Shown: positions 16,663-24,497 of the stretch, in pieces | Position numbering within the stretch: the stretch's first letter is position 1 | How the letters are laid out: each line of letters starts with the position of its first letter | NCBI GenBank assembly: GCA_964251675.1 | Contig: CAXUKS010000018.1 | Location: forward strand, 1 to 64,000 | Direction: 5' to 3' | Origin: JANXMY01 sp964251675 | Lineage (GTDB): Bacteria; Armatimonadota; Armatimonadia; Armatimonadales; Capsulimonadaceae | DNA length: 64,000 nt | The notes under the pieces: generated by a model | Database searches by the model: none | Told to the model about the DNA's origin: nothing | The model's input: only the letters and a program-made list of their open reading frames with translations | Program-made: the position numbers and the translations under genes

Positions 16663-16989
16663 TCATTTAGGATAATGCTGTTTCAGCGTTTGCACCAAGT
16701 CTGCAATCAGGCTAAGGCCGACTACTATATACAGCCCTTCCGGCTCAGTACCCACAAGCTGCAACAAAAATGCTTTCTGGCGTACCGTCAGGTTATCTAC
16801 ACAAAAGCAAAGTGGGTCCTCATGGTGATCTAAAATCCCGTGATCAAGAAAGTCAAGCCAATGATCTGCATCGGAAACAACGAGTTCAGGCAACCCGGAA
16901 GCAATCACAAGGTCATTGTTTTTGGTGCGCCACTGTTTCCATTGCACCGCATCCTGGAGCGATTTTTTGCCGTCTCGTTTGTAACCCAT
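16663..16989 (-). CDS. Hypothetical protein in TA island
   Basis: No family is recognised in this 108-residue protein. It has a basic N-terminus, an acidic/His-rich centre (LDFLDHGILDHHEDPLCF) and a hydrophobic C-terminal half (AFLLQLVGTEPEGLYIVVGLSLIADLVQ). It is 7 nt upstream of the Phd-like antitoxin in the same direction and could be its cognate toxin, but nothing beyond position supports that. Confidence 0.5.
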   Translation of the reverse strand: MGYKRDGKKSLQDAVQWKQWRTKNNDLVIASGLPELVVSDADHWLDFLDHGILDHHEDPLCFCVDNLTVRQKAFLLQLVGTEPEGLYIVVGLSLIADLVQTLKQHYPK

Positions 16990-16998
16990 ACTTCTATA

Positions 16999-17229
16999 TC
17001 AGAGCTTCTGTATTAATTGACGTAAGGCTTGATTCACGGCCTCGGCTGTTGGATACGCCTTTGCAACGTCGGCATCAAGCAAGACTAGATTTGTGCCGGA
17101 ACGATACTGTGCCAAATACTTGCCTCGCACTCCATTTTTGAGAACACTCGCCTCGTATTCAGGACGCAACTCGTCTTTCAAGTCATCGCCCGGTTCCACT
17201 TGAGAAACAACATCAGTTTGTGATTTCAT
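16999..17229 (-). CDS. Antitoxin of the BrnT pair
   Basis: This 76-residue acidic protein (DDLKDELRPEYEASVLKNGVRGKY..., then NLVLLDADVAKAYPTAEAVNQALR) resembles small antitoxin-like proteins encoded beside BrnT or HigB-type toxins. Its start lies inside the end of the BrnT gene (17-nt overlap), the typical toxin-first arrangement of brnTA. It lacks an obvious ribbon-helix-helix BrnA signature, so it may be a different partner class. Confidence 0.62.
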   Translation of the reverse strand: MKSQTDVVSQVEPGDDLKDELRPEYEASVLKNGVRGKYLAQYRSGTNLVLLDADVAKAYPTAEAVNQALRQLIQKL

Positions 17230-17488
17230 ATAGGCTCCTTTCGCGGCGCGTCACCTGACGGGCACTGATAATACGTGTTAGACCCGCACGAGGGGTATGG
17301 GAAACAACCAGTAGTCTGTTTCGATTAGAAAGCCCGTAAGTGACGAACCTATCTTCCTCGCTAGAATGATCAGGGTCCTCATAAGTGATAGCAAGCGGGT
17401 CATCAAAGATAGTTCCGGCTTCCGAAAATGATACGCCATGTTTACTCAGATTATGAGTTGCTTTAGCCGGGTCCCAGGCAAAGTCCAT
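17213..17488 (-). CDS. brnT: BrnT-family ribonuclease toxin
   Basis: BrnT toxins are RelE-fold ribonucleases. The 91-residue sequence has the family pattern: FAWDPAKATHNLSKHGVSFSEAGTIFDDP, then ED.DHSSEEDRFVTYG, LLVVSHTPR and IISARQVTRRER. AGGATGG precedes the ATG, and the gene starts 17 nt after recG. Its overlap with the following gene indicates a coupled toxin-antitoxin operon. Confidence 0.87.
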   Translation of the reverse strand: MDFAWDPAKATHNLSKHGVSFSEAGTIFDDPLAITYEDPDHSSEEDRFVTYGLSNRNRLLVVSHTPRAGLTRIISARQVTRRERSLYEITN

Positions 17489-17505
17489 AAAGCCATCCTT
17501 AGTTT

Positions 17506-19656
17506 TTAACTCGCCGACATCCCTGCTGCTGTTTTGTGCTTGCTTCGCACGATGGCTTTCAGGGCCGCGTGTTCGGGCAGCAGCAGCTTGGGGTCGGCTT
17601 CCAGCAGGCAGAAGGCTTCTTCGCGGGCTTCTTTTAAGACGGGCACGTCGCGGACGACATCAACGAACGGAAGGGGCTGCAAGCCCGACTGGCGCGTGCC
17701 GTAGAAGTCGCCAGGGCCGCGCAGCTTCAAGTCTTCTTCGGCGATCAGAAAGCCGTCGGTGGTCTGGGCCATTGTCGCCAAGCGGGAGGCCCCGTCGTCG
17801 GTCTTGGGGTCGCCGATGAGCAAACAATAGGACTGCGTATCGCCGCGCCCGACCCGGCCCCGTAATTGGTGAAGCTGGGCCATACCGAAGCGGTCGGCGT
17901 CTTCAATCACAATCACCGAGGCATTAGGCACGTCCACGCCGACTTCAATCACCGTGGTGGACACCAGCATTTGCAGCTCCCGGTCCCGGAAGCGGGTCAT
18001 GGTTCCTTCTTTTTCGGTCGGCTTCATCTGGCCGTGCAGCAGGCCGATTTTGTATTCGGGAAACACATCCGCCTGCAAGTGTGAACACAGCTCGGTGGCG
18101 GCGCGGGCCTGCAGTTTCTCGTTTTCTTCAATCAGGCTGCAAATCACATACGCCTGACGGCCCTGTTTCAGCAAATTCCGCAGGGTCTCATAGACAGACT
18201 GCCGCTCGTGGCCGCGCTTCCAGTGCGTCTTAATCGGCTTGCGGCCCGGCGGCAATTGGTCAATAATAGAGACGTCCAGATCGCCGTAGACCGTTAATGT
18301 CAAGGTGCGCGGGATGGGCGTCGCGGTCATCACCAGCAGGTCGGGCGAGTCGCCCTTGCTTTTGAGGGCCGCCCGCTGCAGGACGCCAAAGCGGTGCTGT
18401 TCGTCGACAACGCCCAAACCCAATTTGTGAAACTGCACATCGGTCTGGATCAGCGCATGCGTGCCGACCGCGATGTGAGTCTCGCCCGAAGCCACCGCCG
18501 CCAGCGCGGCCCGTTTTTCTTTGGCGGGCAGGCTGCCCGACAGCAAAGAGACTTTGATGCCCAGCGACTCCATCGTGCGCCGGATGCCCAGATAATGCTG
18601 CTCAGCCAGGATTTCGGTCGGGGCCATCAGCGCGGCCTGATAACCGGAGCGGACGGCAATCATCAGCGCTGCCATTGCGACCACGGTTTTGCCCGCGCCC
18701 ACATCGCCCTGCACCAGTCGGTTCATGGATTTTTTGGAACCCATGTCTGCCGCAAGCTCGGTAATCACCCGTGCCTGCGCCCCCGTCAGCGGGTACGGCA
18801 GCACGGCTTTCAGCTCCTCGACAGGGCCGACGACGTCGCCAAAGGCCGTACCGACGGCTTTGTCGGACTGGCGCTTGCGGACGGCCAAGAGCAGCTGGAG
18901 GCCGAAGAACTCGTCAAACACAAACCGGCGCTGGGCAGCCAGCCGCGCCTCGTCAGACTCCGGGAAGTGCATCTGCCGGAAGCTATCTTCCAGCCCCGGC
19001 AGGTTACGCTTTTCCAGAAGGCGAGGCGGCAGCGTCTCTTCGACTAGGTGCCCGTACTGCTCTAACGCCGACCACGCGGCGCGGCGGATACGCGCCTGCA
19101 GGACGCCTTCGGTGAGCGGGTACACGGGCACGATGCGGCCCGACGAAAGCGCGTCTTTGTCTTCCTCGACGGCCTCCCACTCCACTTCGGTCATGTCCAG
19201 CCCGCCCCGGCCCGAGCGCGACGCCTTGCCGTAGACTACAATCGTCTGCCCGCGCAGCTTGTCAAACTGCTTTTTCAGATACCACTGATTAAAGAAGACC
19301 AGAAATGCAATGCCGGAGCGGTCGTCCACGGCCACTTTGGTCAGCGTGACACGGGTGCGGGTCGGGATGTTCTCCACATTGATCACTTTGCCGCTGATGG
19401 TGACGCTTTCGCCGTGCCGGATATCGCAGATGGGCTTGAAGTGAGTCCGGTCCTCGTAGCGGCGCGGGTAATGACGCAACAAATCGCCGACCGTATGTAT
19501 CCCAAGCCCTTTGCCCATCGCCACCGCAAACTGTTCGGAGACGCCCGGCAGGCAGACGGTCAGGTCATCCAGCGACTTTTCCGCGTCTTCCGGTTCTCTC
19601 GCCTCGGCGGCCTCCAAACTTACTTTTTCCAGCACGGCTGCCGCACGTGTCGCCAT
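17506..19656 (-). CDS. recG: ATP-dependent DNA helicase RecG
   Basis: RecG remodels stalled replication forks and Holliday junctions. The 716-residue protein contains an N-terminal OB-fold wedge domain (LRHYPRRYEDRT, ESVTISGKV), Walker A GDVGAGKT, the DEQH box in VVDEQHRFGV, TATPIPRTL, and the C-terminal helicase motifs STTVIEVGVDVPNA and QLRGRVGRG. AAGGA lies 7 nt before the ATG. In many bacteria recG is followed by rsmD and coaD; here a toxin-antitoxin island stands between recG and coaD. Confidence 0.97.
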   Translation of the reverse strand: MATRAAAVLEKVSLEAAEAREPEDAEKSLDDLTVCLPGVSEQFAVAMGKGLGIHTVGDLLRHYPRRYEDRTHFKPICDIRHGESVTISGKVINVENIPTRTRVTLTKVAVDDRSGIAFLVFFNQWYLKKQFDKLRGQTIVVYGKASRSGRGGLDMTEVEWEAVEEDKDALSSGRIVPVYPLTEGVLQARIRRAAWSALEQYGHLVEETLPPRLLEKRNLPGLEDSFRQMHFPESDEARLAAQRRFVFDEFFGLQLLLAVRKRQSDKAVGTAFGDVVGPVEELKAVLPYPLTGAQARVITELAADMGSKKSMNRLVQGDVGAGKTVVAMAALMIAVRSGYQAALMAPTEILAEQHYLGIRRTMESLGIKVSLLSGSLPAKEKRAALAAVASGETHIAVGTHALIQTDVQFHKLGLGVVDEQHRFGVLQRAALKSKGDSPDLLVMTATPIPRTLTLTVYGDLDVSIIDQLPPGRKPIKTHWKRGHERQSVYETLRNLLKQGRQAYVICSLIEENEKLQARAATELCSHLQADVFPEYKIGLLHGQMKPTEKEGTMTRFRDRELQMLVSTTVIEVGVDVPNASVIVIEDADRFGMAQLHQLRGRVGRGDTQSYCLLIGDPKTDDGASRLATMAQTTDGFLIAEEDLKLRGPGDFYGTRQSGLQPLPFVDVVRDVPVLKEAREEAFCLLEADPKLLLPEHAALKAIVRSKHKTAAGMSAS

Positions 19657-19771
19657 AAATTCCTTGCCTGCCTTTGTCTCCCCGTCGTCTGTGGGGCTAC
19701 ATCTTGTGGGGACACCTGTTGACTAAACATTATACGGGGTATTGCGCCCATAAGTCAAGCAACAAAAAGAA

Positions 19772-19909
19772 CGAGGGGTTGAAAACCCCTCGCTAGGTAA
19801 GGCGTCCTTCGGACGGCGGAGAAAACGCGGAACCGGAAGGCGGGAAGCCCCGCCCTCTGCTTCTTCCACCCGAAGGGGGCTTCCCCGGCGTGGGGTTTTC
19901 AATCCCTCG
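19772..19909. repeat. MITE-like palindromic element, family 1, copy A
   Basis: This 138-bp element fills most of the recG-khpB gap (19657-19936). The left end is CGAGGGGTTGAAAACCCCTC and the right end its near inverse. It shares its ends and the motifs GGTAAGGCGTCC and CTTCTTCCACC with the element at 33451-33589. It has no coding capacity. Confidence 0.78.
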
Positions 19910-19936
19910 AACTCTGGCGTGATTCTGCGCCCGGCG

Positions 19937-20428
19937 CTAGCTGCGCCGGGGGGTCACGACCACGTACCGCTGCGGCTCATGGCCTTCGGAGTAGGTTTCG
20001 ACGTCCGGGTGGTCGGCCAGTGCAGTGTGGATAATGCGCCGCTCCATCGGGTTCAGGGAGTCGGTGACGGCTTCCTGGCCGGTTTTGCCGACTTCGGCGG
20101 CCAGCTCCTGCGCGAAATCCGACAGCTTGCGGGCACGGCGGGCGCGGTGACCGTCGGCATCGACAGTGACGCGCAGGCGGGTCTGCTGGCCCCGGTTGGT
20201 CATCAGCATCACGAGGTACTGGAAGGCGTCCAGCGTCTGCCCCTGCGGCCCGATGAGCAGGGTGGCGTCAGGGCCGCTGACAGCCAGGGTCAGGGTGTCG
20301 TTAGCGAACGACTCCTGCGCGGCTTCGGCGTCGAAGCCCGCAAGCTGGAGCAGGGTCTGCAGGTGGTCCAGCGCGAGGGCGCTGAGTTCCTGGCTGGTCT
20401 TCTGAGGTGGTTGCATTATCTCTGCCAC
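19937..20428 (-). CDS. khpB: KH-R3H RNA-binding protein KhpB (Jag)
   Basis: This RNA-binding protein is encoded next to yidC in many bacteria. In the 163-residue sequence, the KH domain has the GxxG-like loop IGPQGQTLDAFQ, and the R3H domain is seen as NPMERRIIHTALADHPDVETYSEG with the R-x3-H spacing. The N-terminal Jag domain is absent or reduced, so this is a short form. The GTG at 20428 is preferred because AAAGGAC lies about 10 nt upstream; an ATG four codons later is possible. Confidence 0.9.
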   Translation of the reverse strand: MAEIMQPPQKTSQELSALALDHLQTLLQLAGFDAEAAQESFANDTLTLAVSGPDATLLIGPQGQTLDAFQYLVMLMTNRGQQTRLRVTVDADGHRARRARKLSDFAQELAAEVGKTGQEAVTDSLNPMERRIIHTALADHPDVETYSEGHEPQRYVVVTPRRS

Positions 20429-20469
20429 GGTGCGTGATGTCCTTTGCCGTCAAGAGGTTTACAAGTGGT

Positions 20470-21798
20470 CTAGCGCCGCTTCTTCTTGGGATGGGTCTTG
20501 CGCGGTTCAATCAGCCCTTTGGCTGTCGGGGCCATGCCGTTGGTGCGGCGGCTGCTTGTCTGCTCCGTGTCGTCTTTAGTGAGGCGCACAACGCTGGAAG
20601 TCGGCGCGGAGCCATTTCCATTGCCACTGCTTGGCTTTGTCGGCGGCAGCGGGGGATCACCCGCACGGCGGCGCATATAATATTTCTGCTGCATGGTGGA
20701 CAGAATGTTAAAGATCAGATAGTACAGCACGAACGCGGCAGGCAGATGGTATTGCAGGAAGAAGTAGGTCGTCATAAACGGCGTCATAATCGCCATCATC
20801 TTCTGCGTTTCCGCCTGCTGCGGGTCCATCGTCGGCGTGATCGTCATCTTCTGCGTGATATACATCGATCCAGCATATAGCAGCAGCAGCGGGATGTCCG
20901 GCTGGCCGAGATTGAGGCCAAGATACGATGGAAACTGGCGCGACAGCCCGGAGCCGATCCACAAGAAGTTGCCGTTGACAAACTCATACTGGTAGCGGCT
21001 AATCATGTAATACAGCAGATACATGACCGGCAACGTCGGCAGGACACCGATACACCCGGCGGCGGGGTTGACGCCGTGATCCTTGTACAGCTCCATCATC
21101 TTGCGGCCCAGCAGCTCTTTGTCGTTTTTGTGCTTGGCCTGAAGTTCCTGAATATCCGGCTGCAGCTTCTGCATCTCTTTCATGGACGCATACTGCTTGT
21201 TGGAAAACGGCGTCAGGGCCAGCTTCACGAGAATGGAAATCAGCAGGATCGCCAGCGCATACGACCAGGACTGCCGCCCCAGGATGGACACGAAAAAGTC
21301 CAGGACGGCATACAGGGCGGCCCCCAGGTTGTGGATTGGCGGGGCGGGCGGCGGGGCAAACTTTTTGTTCCACTGGTTCAGCTCATCAGCAAGACGGTCA
21401 ATCTCAGGCTTGACGGGTTCATCATCCGGGAACGTGTTATGGAGTGTTTGCAGCGACTGAATAGCGGCGTTCTTGTCGTGCAGGTAATACTCTTCCATGT
21501 TCGCCTGCTCGCGCAGGGCCTCGCGGGCATAGCGGGACTTACCGAAGCTGCGGCTTTTGACGACTTCCTGCAACTTGATGACGGCCTGATAGGCGCGGCG
21601 ACGGGCGATCTCGGCATTCCCGGCGGCTTTGGCGGCCTTCGCCTGCCCTTCCAAACGCTGGGCGACCCCGTAGGCGGGCGGCGTGTCCGGGCCAATCGGC
21701 AGGGGCGACTGGGCGCGGGCCGCGCCCGTCATCAGGGCGCTTATCAAAAAAGCCGCCGCGCAGAGCAATGTCCGTGAGGCGGCGCGAGTGTTCTTCAA
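20470..21798 (-). CDS. yidC: Membrane protein insertase YidC, with N-terminal helical extension
   Basis: YidC inserts and folds inner-membrane proteins. This 442-residue version starts with a signal-peptide-like segment (residues 1-30), then a soluble helical region of about 110 residues (VAQRLEGQAKAAKAAGNAEIARRRAYQAVIKLQEVV..) resembling TPR-type repeats. Next comes the conserved YidC core with helices from residue 165 (SWSYALAILLISILVKLALTPF) and a basic tail (TKDDTEQTSSRR...KKKRR). The large beta-sandwich P1 domain of proteobacterial YidC is lacking. The start is TTG at 21798, supported by GGAG 8 nt upstream. Confidence 0.93.
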   Translation of the reverse strand: MKNTRAASRTLLCAAAFLISALMTGAARAQSPLPIGPDTPPAYGVAQRLEGQAKAAKAAGNAEIARRRAYQAVIKLQEVVKSRSFGKSRYAREALREQANMEEYYLHDKNAAIQSLQTLHNTFPDDEPVKPEIDRLADELNQWNKKFAPPPAPPIHNLGAALYAVLDFFVSILGRQSWSYALAILLISILVKLALTPFSNKQYASMKEMQKLQPDIQELQAKHKNDKELLGRKMMELYKDHGVNPAAGCIGVLPTLPVMYLLYYMISRYQYEFVNGNFLWIGSGLSRQFPSYLGLNLGQPDIPLLLLYAGSMYITQKMTITPTMDPQQAETQKMMAIMTPFMTTYFFLQYHLPAAFVLYYLIFNILSTMQQKYYMRRRAGDPPLPPTKPSSGNGNGSAPTSSVVRLTKDDTEQTSSRRTNGMAPTAKGLIEPRKTHPKKKRR

Positions 21799-21825
21799 TC
21801 AAAAACTCCAAACAGCAAAAACGTG

Positions 21826-22038
21826 TTATTTGACCGGGTCATGGCCGCCAGGGTGAAAGGGGTGGCAGCGGCAAAGCCGCCAGAGCGCCATTCCCAGGCC
21901 GCGCCAGGCCCCGTGGCGGCTAATCGCCTGCGCGGCGTATTCCGAGCAGGTCGGCGTAAACCGGCAGGTCGGCGGGGTCCACCGCGAGATATACCGCTGA
22001 TAGATACGCACGGCAGCCACCAAAAAGTGCCTTGCCAA
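21826..22038 (-). CDS. yidD: Membrane protein insertion efficiency factor YidD
   Basis: This short 70-residue protein is encoded between rnpA and yidC in most bacteria. It has the family core IYQRYISRWTPPTCRFTPTCSEYAAQAI and RCHPFHPGGHDPV. The start appears to be TTG at 22038, with GGAG 9 nt upstream and the rnpA stop 4 nt away. Confidence 0.95.
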   Translation of the reverse strand: MARHFLVAAVRIYQRYISRWTPPTCRFTPTCSEYAAQAISRHGAWRGLGMALWRLCRCHPFHPGGHDPVK

Positions 22039-22042
22039 CGGC

Positions 22043-22402
22043 TTACTCCGGTTTCAAAAGCTGGGCCTGCCGGGCCAGAAACAGCACTTCGGCCTGCAGC
22101 GCGGCAAAGGTTAGGCTCGGCGATTCGGCACGGGCGACGAGCAGAGCGTCAAACGGGCGTCCGGCACGGGGCAGCACGCACTGGCGGCTGATCTCGCGCA
22201 GGCGCCGCTTCAAACGGTTCCGGTCGTGGGCGCGTTTGGCAATTTTTTTGCTGATCACAAAGCCCAGCCGTGACTCGGTCCCCTCACGCGGCCCTCGCGG
22301 GCGCACATAGAGCACGAGCCGCGCTGTGGCCCACGATTGACGGCGCTTGTAAACAGCCTGAAAGTCCCGGCTCCGGCGGAGCCGAGACGCACGCGGCAGC
22401 AT
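22043..22402 (-). CDS. rnpA: Ribonuclease P protein component
   Basis: This is the protein subunit of RNase P, which matures tRNA 5' ends. The 119-residue protein starts MLPRASRLRRSRDFQAVYKRR at the ATG at 22402. The RNase P signature is KIAKRAHDRNRLKRRLREISRQ. An open frame extends upstream to 22669 through rpmH, but in another frame from it, and is not needed. rpmH ends 5 nt before the ATG. Confidence 0.95.
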   Translation of the reverse strand: MLPRASRLRRSRDFQAVYKRRQSWATARLVLYVRPRGPREGTESRLGFVISKKIAKRAHDRNRLKRRLREISRQCVLPRAGRPFDALLVARAESPSLTFAALQAEVLFLARQAQLLKPE

Positions 22403-22407
22403 AGTCG

Positions 22408-22572
22408 TTAGATGCTCTTGGGGATGGTGACCGTGTGCGTGACACACAGGCGGTAGCGGCCTTTGGCGCGGCGGCGCTTCAGCACATTGCGGCCATCGGC
22501 GGTGGACATCCGGTGGCGGAAGCCGTGCGTTTTCATCTTGTGCCGAACTTTCGGCTGGTACGTGCGTTTCAT
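22408..22572 (-). CDS. rpmH: 50S ribosomal protein L34
   Basis: This 54-residue gene is read directly from the sequence. The translation starts MKRTYQPKVRHKMKTHGFRH and continues RMSTADGRNVLKRRRAKGR, which is diagnostic of L34. It ends in an unusual extension (YRLCVTHTVTIPKSI), as most L34 proteins stop at 44-50 residues shortly after the RRRAKGR region. AAGGAC lies before the ATG at 22572. It is the first gene of the rpmH-rnpA-yidD-yidC-khpB operon. No dnaA lies on the other side. Confidence 0.96.
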   Translation of the reverse strand: MKRTYQPKVRHKMKTHGFRHRMSTADGRNVLKRRRAKGRYRLCVTHTVTIPKSI

Positions 22573-22632
22573 GGTTCAGGTCCTTTGGATCAAACTGGGA
22601 TGCCGTCGGGAGCGGCAGATTATTAGCGGGTA

Positions 22633-22662
22633 AGTATAGCACATGGCGGGCAAATTTAGCAA
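22633..22662 (-). promoter_or_regulatory. Promoter of the rpmH operon
   Basis: The minus strand carries TTGCTA (22662-22657) and TATACT (22638-22633) with an 18-bp spacer, about 60 nt upstream of the rpmH ATG. Confidence 0.65.
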
Positions 22663-22686
22663 GGGCCATCCGGCGGTTGTGCTTGC

Positions 22687-22715
22687 TTGACAGCCTTTGC
22701 CCGCCGTGTTATACT
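22687..22715 (+). promoter_or_regulatory. Consensus sigma-70 promoter of the FHA/NlpC operon
   Basis: A perfect TTGACA (22687-22692), 17-bp spacer and TATACT (22710-22715) lie 56 nt upstream of the FHA start codon. It is divergent from the rpmH promoter. Confidence 0.82.
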
Positions 22716-22771
22716 AACTTCACCTATACTTAATCCCCAATGCCGAAGAACGAGAACGAGGAGCAACTTTT

Positions 22772-23605
22772 ATGGCGGGCTGGAAACTGCGTAAAGACAA
22801 GGCACAGGCGGAGTCGCCCGTGACGACGGAAGACCCCTCAGAAGACCCTTCGGAAGACCCTTCGGTGCCTGGATGGGATGCGTCCGCCTCCGACGCCCAG
22901 GAGACATTCCTGCCAGCCACTTTGGAGCCAACCTTTGAGGCGGATACCTTAGATACGGAGTTTAAAGAGACACAGTTTGATGAGACACAGTTTAATGACG
23001 CGGAGCCGCACCACCTGGGCGGAGTAATCGCGCTTGGCGGCGAAGCCGAGCCGCTTGTGATTGCGCCGCTGCCTGATTTTGAACAGGGCGATGAAGTCAG
23101 CTTCGACGACGACGTGGATGATGATGCGCCGCAGGGGGCCGTGATCTATGAGGCTCCCGCACCCGCCGTTCCCCTCCAGGCGATGCCTGAAGAGGCCGCC
23201 GCCTCTCTGGCGGCCCCGGACGCGGCCCGCGATGTGCCCGAAGTCGCGCCATTCGTGATTGACACCCCCCCCGCCGCACCGACTGCGGACCTGCCGCACC
23301 GGCTGGTGATGCGGATTGGAAAGCTCTCTGCGGCCTTTGAGGTTGTCAAAGAAATCACTGTGATCGGCCGCCCCGACAGCGATCTGCATTTTTACCCGGA
23401 TATGGAAGTGGAAATGGACGATGCCGTTTCGCGCCGCCATGCGGAGGTGCTGAAAAATGGCGATGGGCAGTGCTATTTAGTTGACAGCGGCAGCACCAAC
23501 GGCACACGTCTGAACGGCGAGCTGCTGACGCCTAACGAGGAGCATCTTCTGGCGTCCGGCGACCGCATTCATATTGGCGAGCGCACCGAGATTATTTTTG
23601 AATAG
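22772..23605 (+). CDS. FHA-domain protein with long acidic N-terminal region
   Basis: This is a 277-residue cytosolic protein. The C-terminal FHA domain (about residues 185-277) shows IGRPDSDLHF, SRRHAEV and DSGSTNGTRLNG, the phosphothreonine-binding signature. The N-terminal 180 residues are acidic and Ala/Pro-rich, with a near-perfect EDPS repeat near residue 25 and a T/Q/F-rich repeat near residue 70. This suggests a disordered region that could itself be phosphorylated. GAGGAG precedes the ATG. It is co-transcribed with the NlpC/P60 gene 4 nt downstream. No Ser/Thr kinase is in the window. Confidence 0.9.
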   Translation: MAGWKLRKDKAQAESPVTTEDPSEDPSEDPSVPGWDASASDAQETFLPATLEPTFEADTLDTEFKETQFDETQFNDAEPHHLGGVIALGGEAEPLVIAPLPDFEQGDEVSFDDDVDDDAPQGAVIYEAPAPAVPLQAMPEEAAASLAAPDAARDVPEVAPFVIDTPPAAPTADLPHRLVMRIGKLSAAFEVVKEITVIGRPDSDLHFYPDMEVEMDDAVSRRHAEVLKNGDGQCYLVDSGSTNGTRLNGELLTPNEEHLLASGDRIHIGERTEIIFE

Positions 23606-23609
23606 CTCT

Positions 23610-24497
23610 ATGAGCGACACGCAGACTATCGCTCAAAACGTGGCGGCGCTCTATGCCGAACCCAGCACGGCCTCGGAGATGGTGACGCAGGCCGTGCTGG
23701 GCGAGCACGTGACGGTGCAGGAAGAGCGGGACGGCTTCCTCCGCGTCTCTACCGCTGACCGCTACGGCGGCTGGGTGGACAGCCGCCTGCTGGCCCAATT
23801 TCAGGATAATTCAGACCGCCCCGTCGCCGTCGTGCAGACCCTGTTTGCCGATGTGTACGCCGCCCCCTCCCCCCGCGCAGAGATTGCCACCAAGCTGGTC
23901 GCTGGAACCCGCGTCGCCCTGCCCCGCCGTGCTTCCGAAGGCGACTGGGCAGAACTCCTGCTGCCGGACGGCACAGGGGGCTTTGTTTACCGGGCCGCGC
24001 TCACGGAAGCAGCCCCGGACGTGCGGCTGACTTCAGCACTGACAAGTGACCTTTCGCGGGCGGCGGTGGTCAGCGCCCTGGGCCGCAACGCCGCTGAGAT
24101 TGCGTGGCGCTTTGTGGGGACACCCTATTTGTGGGGTGGCTGCACGCCGTTTGGAATCGATTGCTCGGGGCTGACTCAGCTTGTGTATAAACTTAACGGG
24201 ATTCAGTTGCTGCGCGATGCCTCTTTGCAGTTCGGAGACAAGCGGTTTGTGCGCGTGGAAGAAGGGCTGACATTGGATGCCGCCCTGCTGGAAGATGGGG
24301 ATCTGGTGGCCTTCAGCCGCCGGGACGACAAACAGCCCACGCATATCGGTATCGCTTTGGAAGATGGGCGGTTCCTGCACGCACGCGGCGGGCGCGGCGT
24401 CCGGGCAGATTTCCGGGACACGCCGGAGTATAGGGACACCTATGTCGGCGCGGTGCGGCTGTCAGCGGACGCCGATTTTTCGATCCAGAGCGCGTAG
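23610..24497 (+). CDS. SH3b-NlpC/P60 cell-wall peptidase
   Basis: This is a 295-residue gamma-D-glutamyl-diamino-acid endopeptidase-like protein of the YkfC type, acting on peptidoglycan stem peptides. Two SH3-like repeats (about residues 1-135) precede the NlpC/P60 domain. The catalytic Cys is in DCSGLTQLVY and the His residues in THIGIAL and FLHA. No signal peptide is seen, so it may act on cytoplasmic murein peptides in recycling. The start at 23610 follows the FHA stop by 4 nt. Its last 36 nt overlap the 3' end of the convergent MraY-like gene. Confidence 0.9.
   Translation: MSDTQTIAQNVAALYAEPSTASEMVTQAVLGEHVTVQEERDGFLRVSTADRYGGWVDSRLLAQFQDNSDRPVAVVQTLFADVYAAPSPRAEIATKLVAGTRVALPRRASEGDWAELLLPDGTGGFVYRAALTEAAPDVRLTSALTSDLSRAAVVSALGRNAAEIAWRFVGTPYLWGGCTPFGIDCSGLTQLVYKLNGIQLLRDASLQFGDKRFVRVEEGLTLDAALLEDGDLVAFSRRDDKQPTHIGIALEDGRFLHARGGRGVRADFRDTPEYRDTYVGAVRLSADADFSIQSA

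Noticed and set aside
22043..22669. Long rnpA frame beginning at 22669 (precursor-like extension)
   Set aside because: The extra 89 codons overlap rpmH in another frame and look non-protein; the ATG at 22402 gives a normal RnpA. An extended RnpA overlapping rpmH is known in Thermus, so the idea was considered.
22573..22771. Replication origin next to rpmH
   Set aside because: No DnaA boxes or AT-rich unwinding element, and no dnaA gene.
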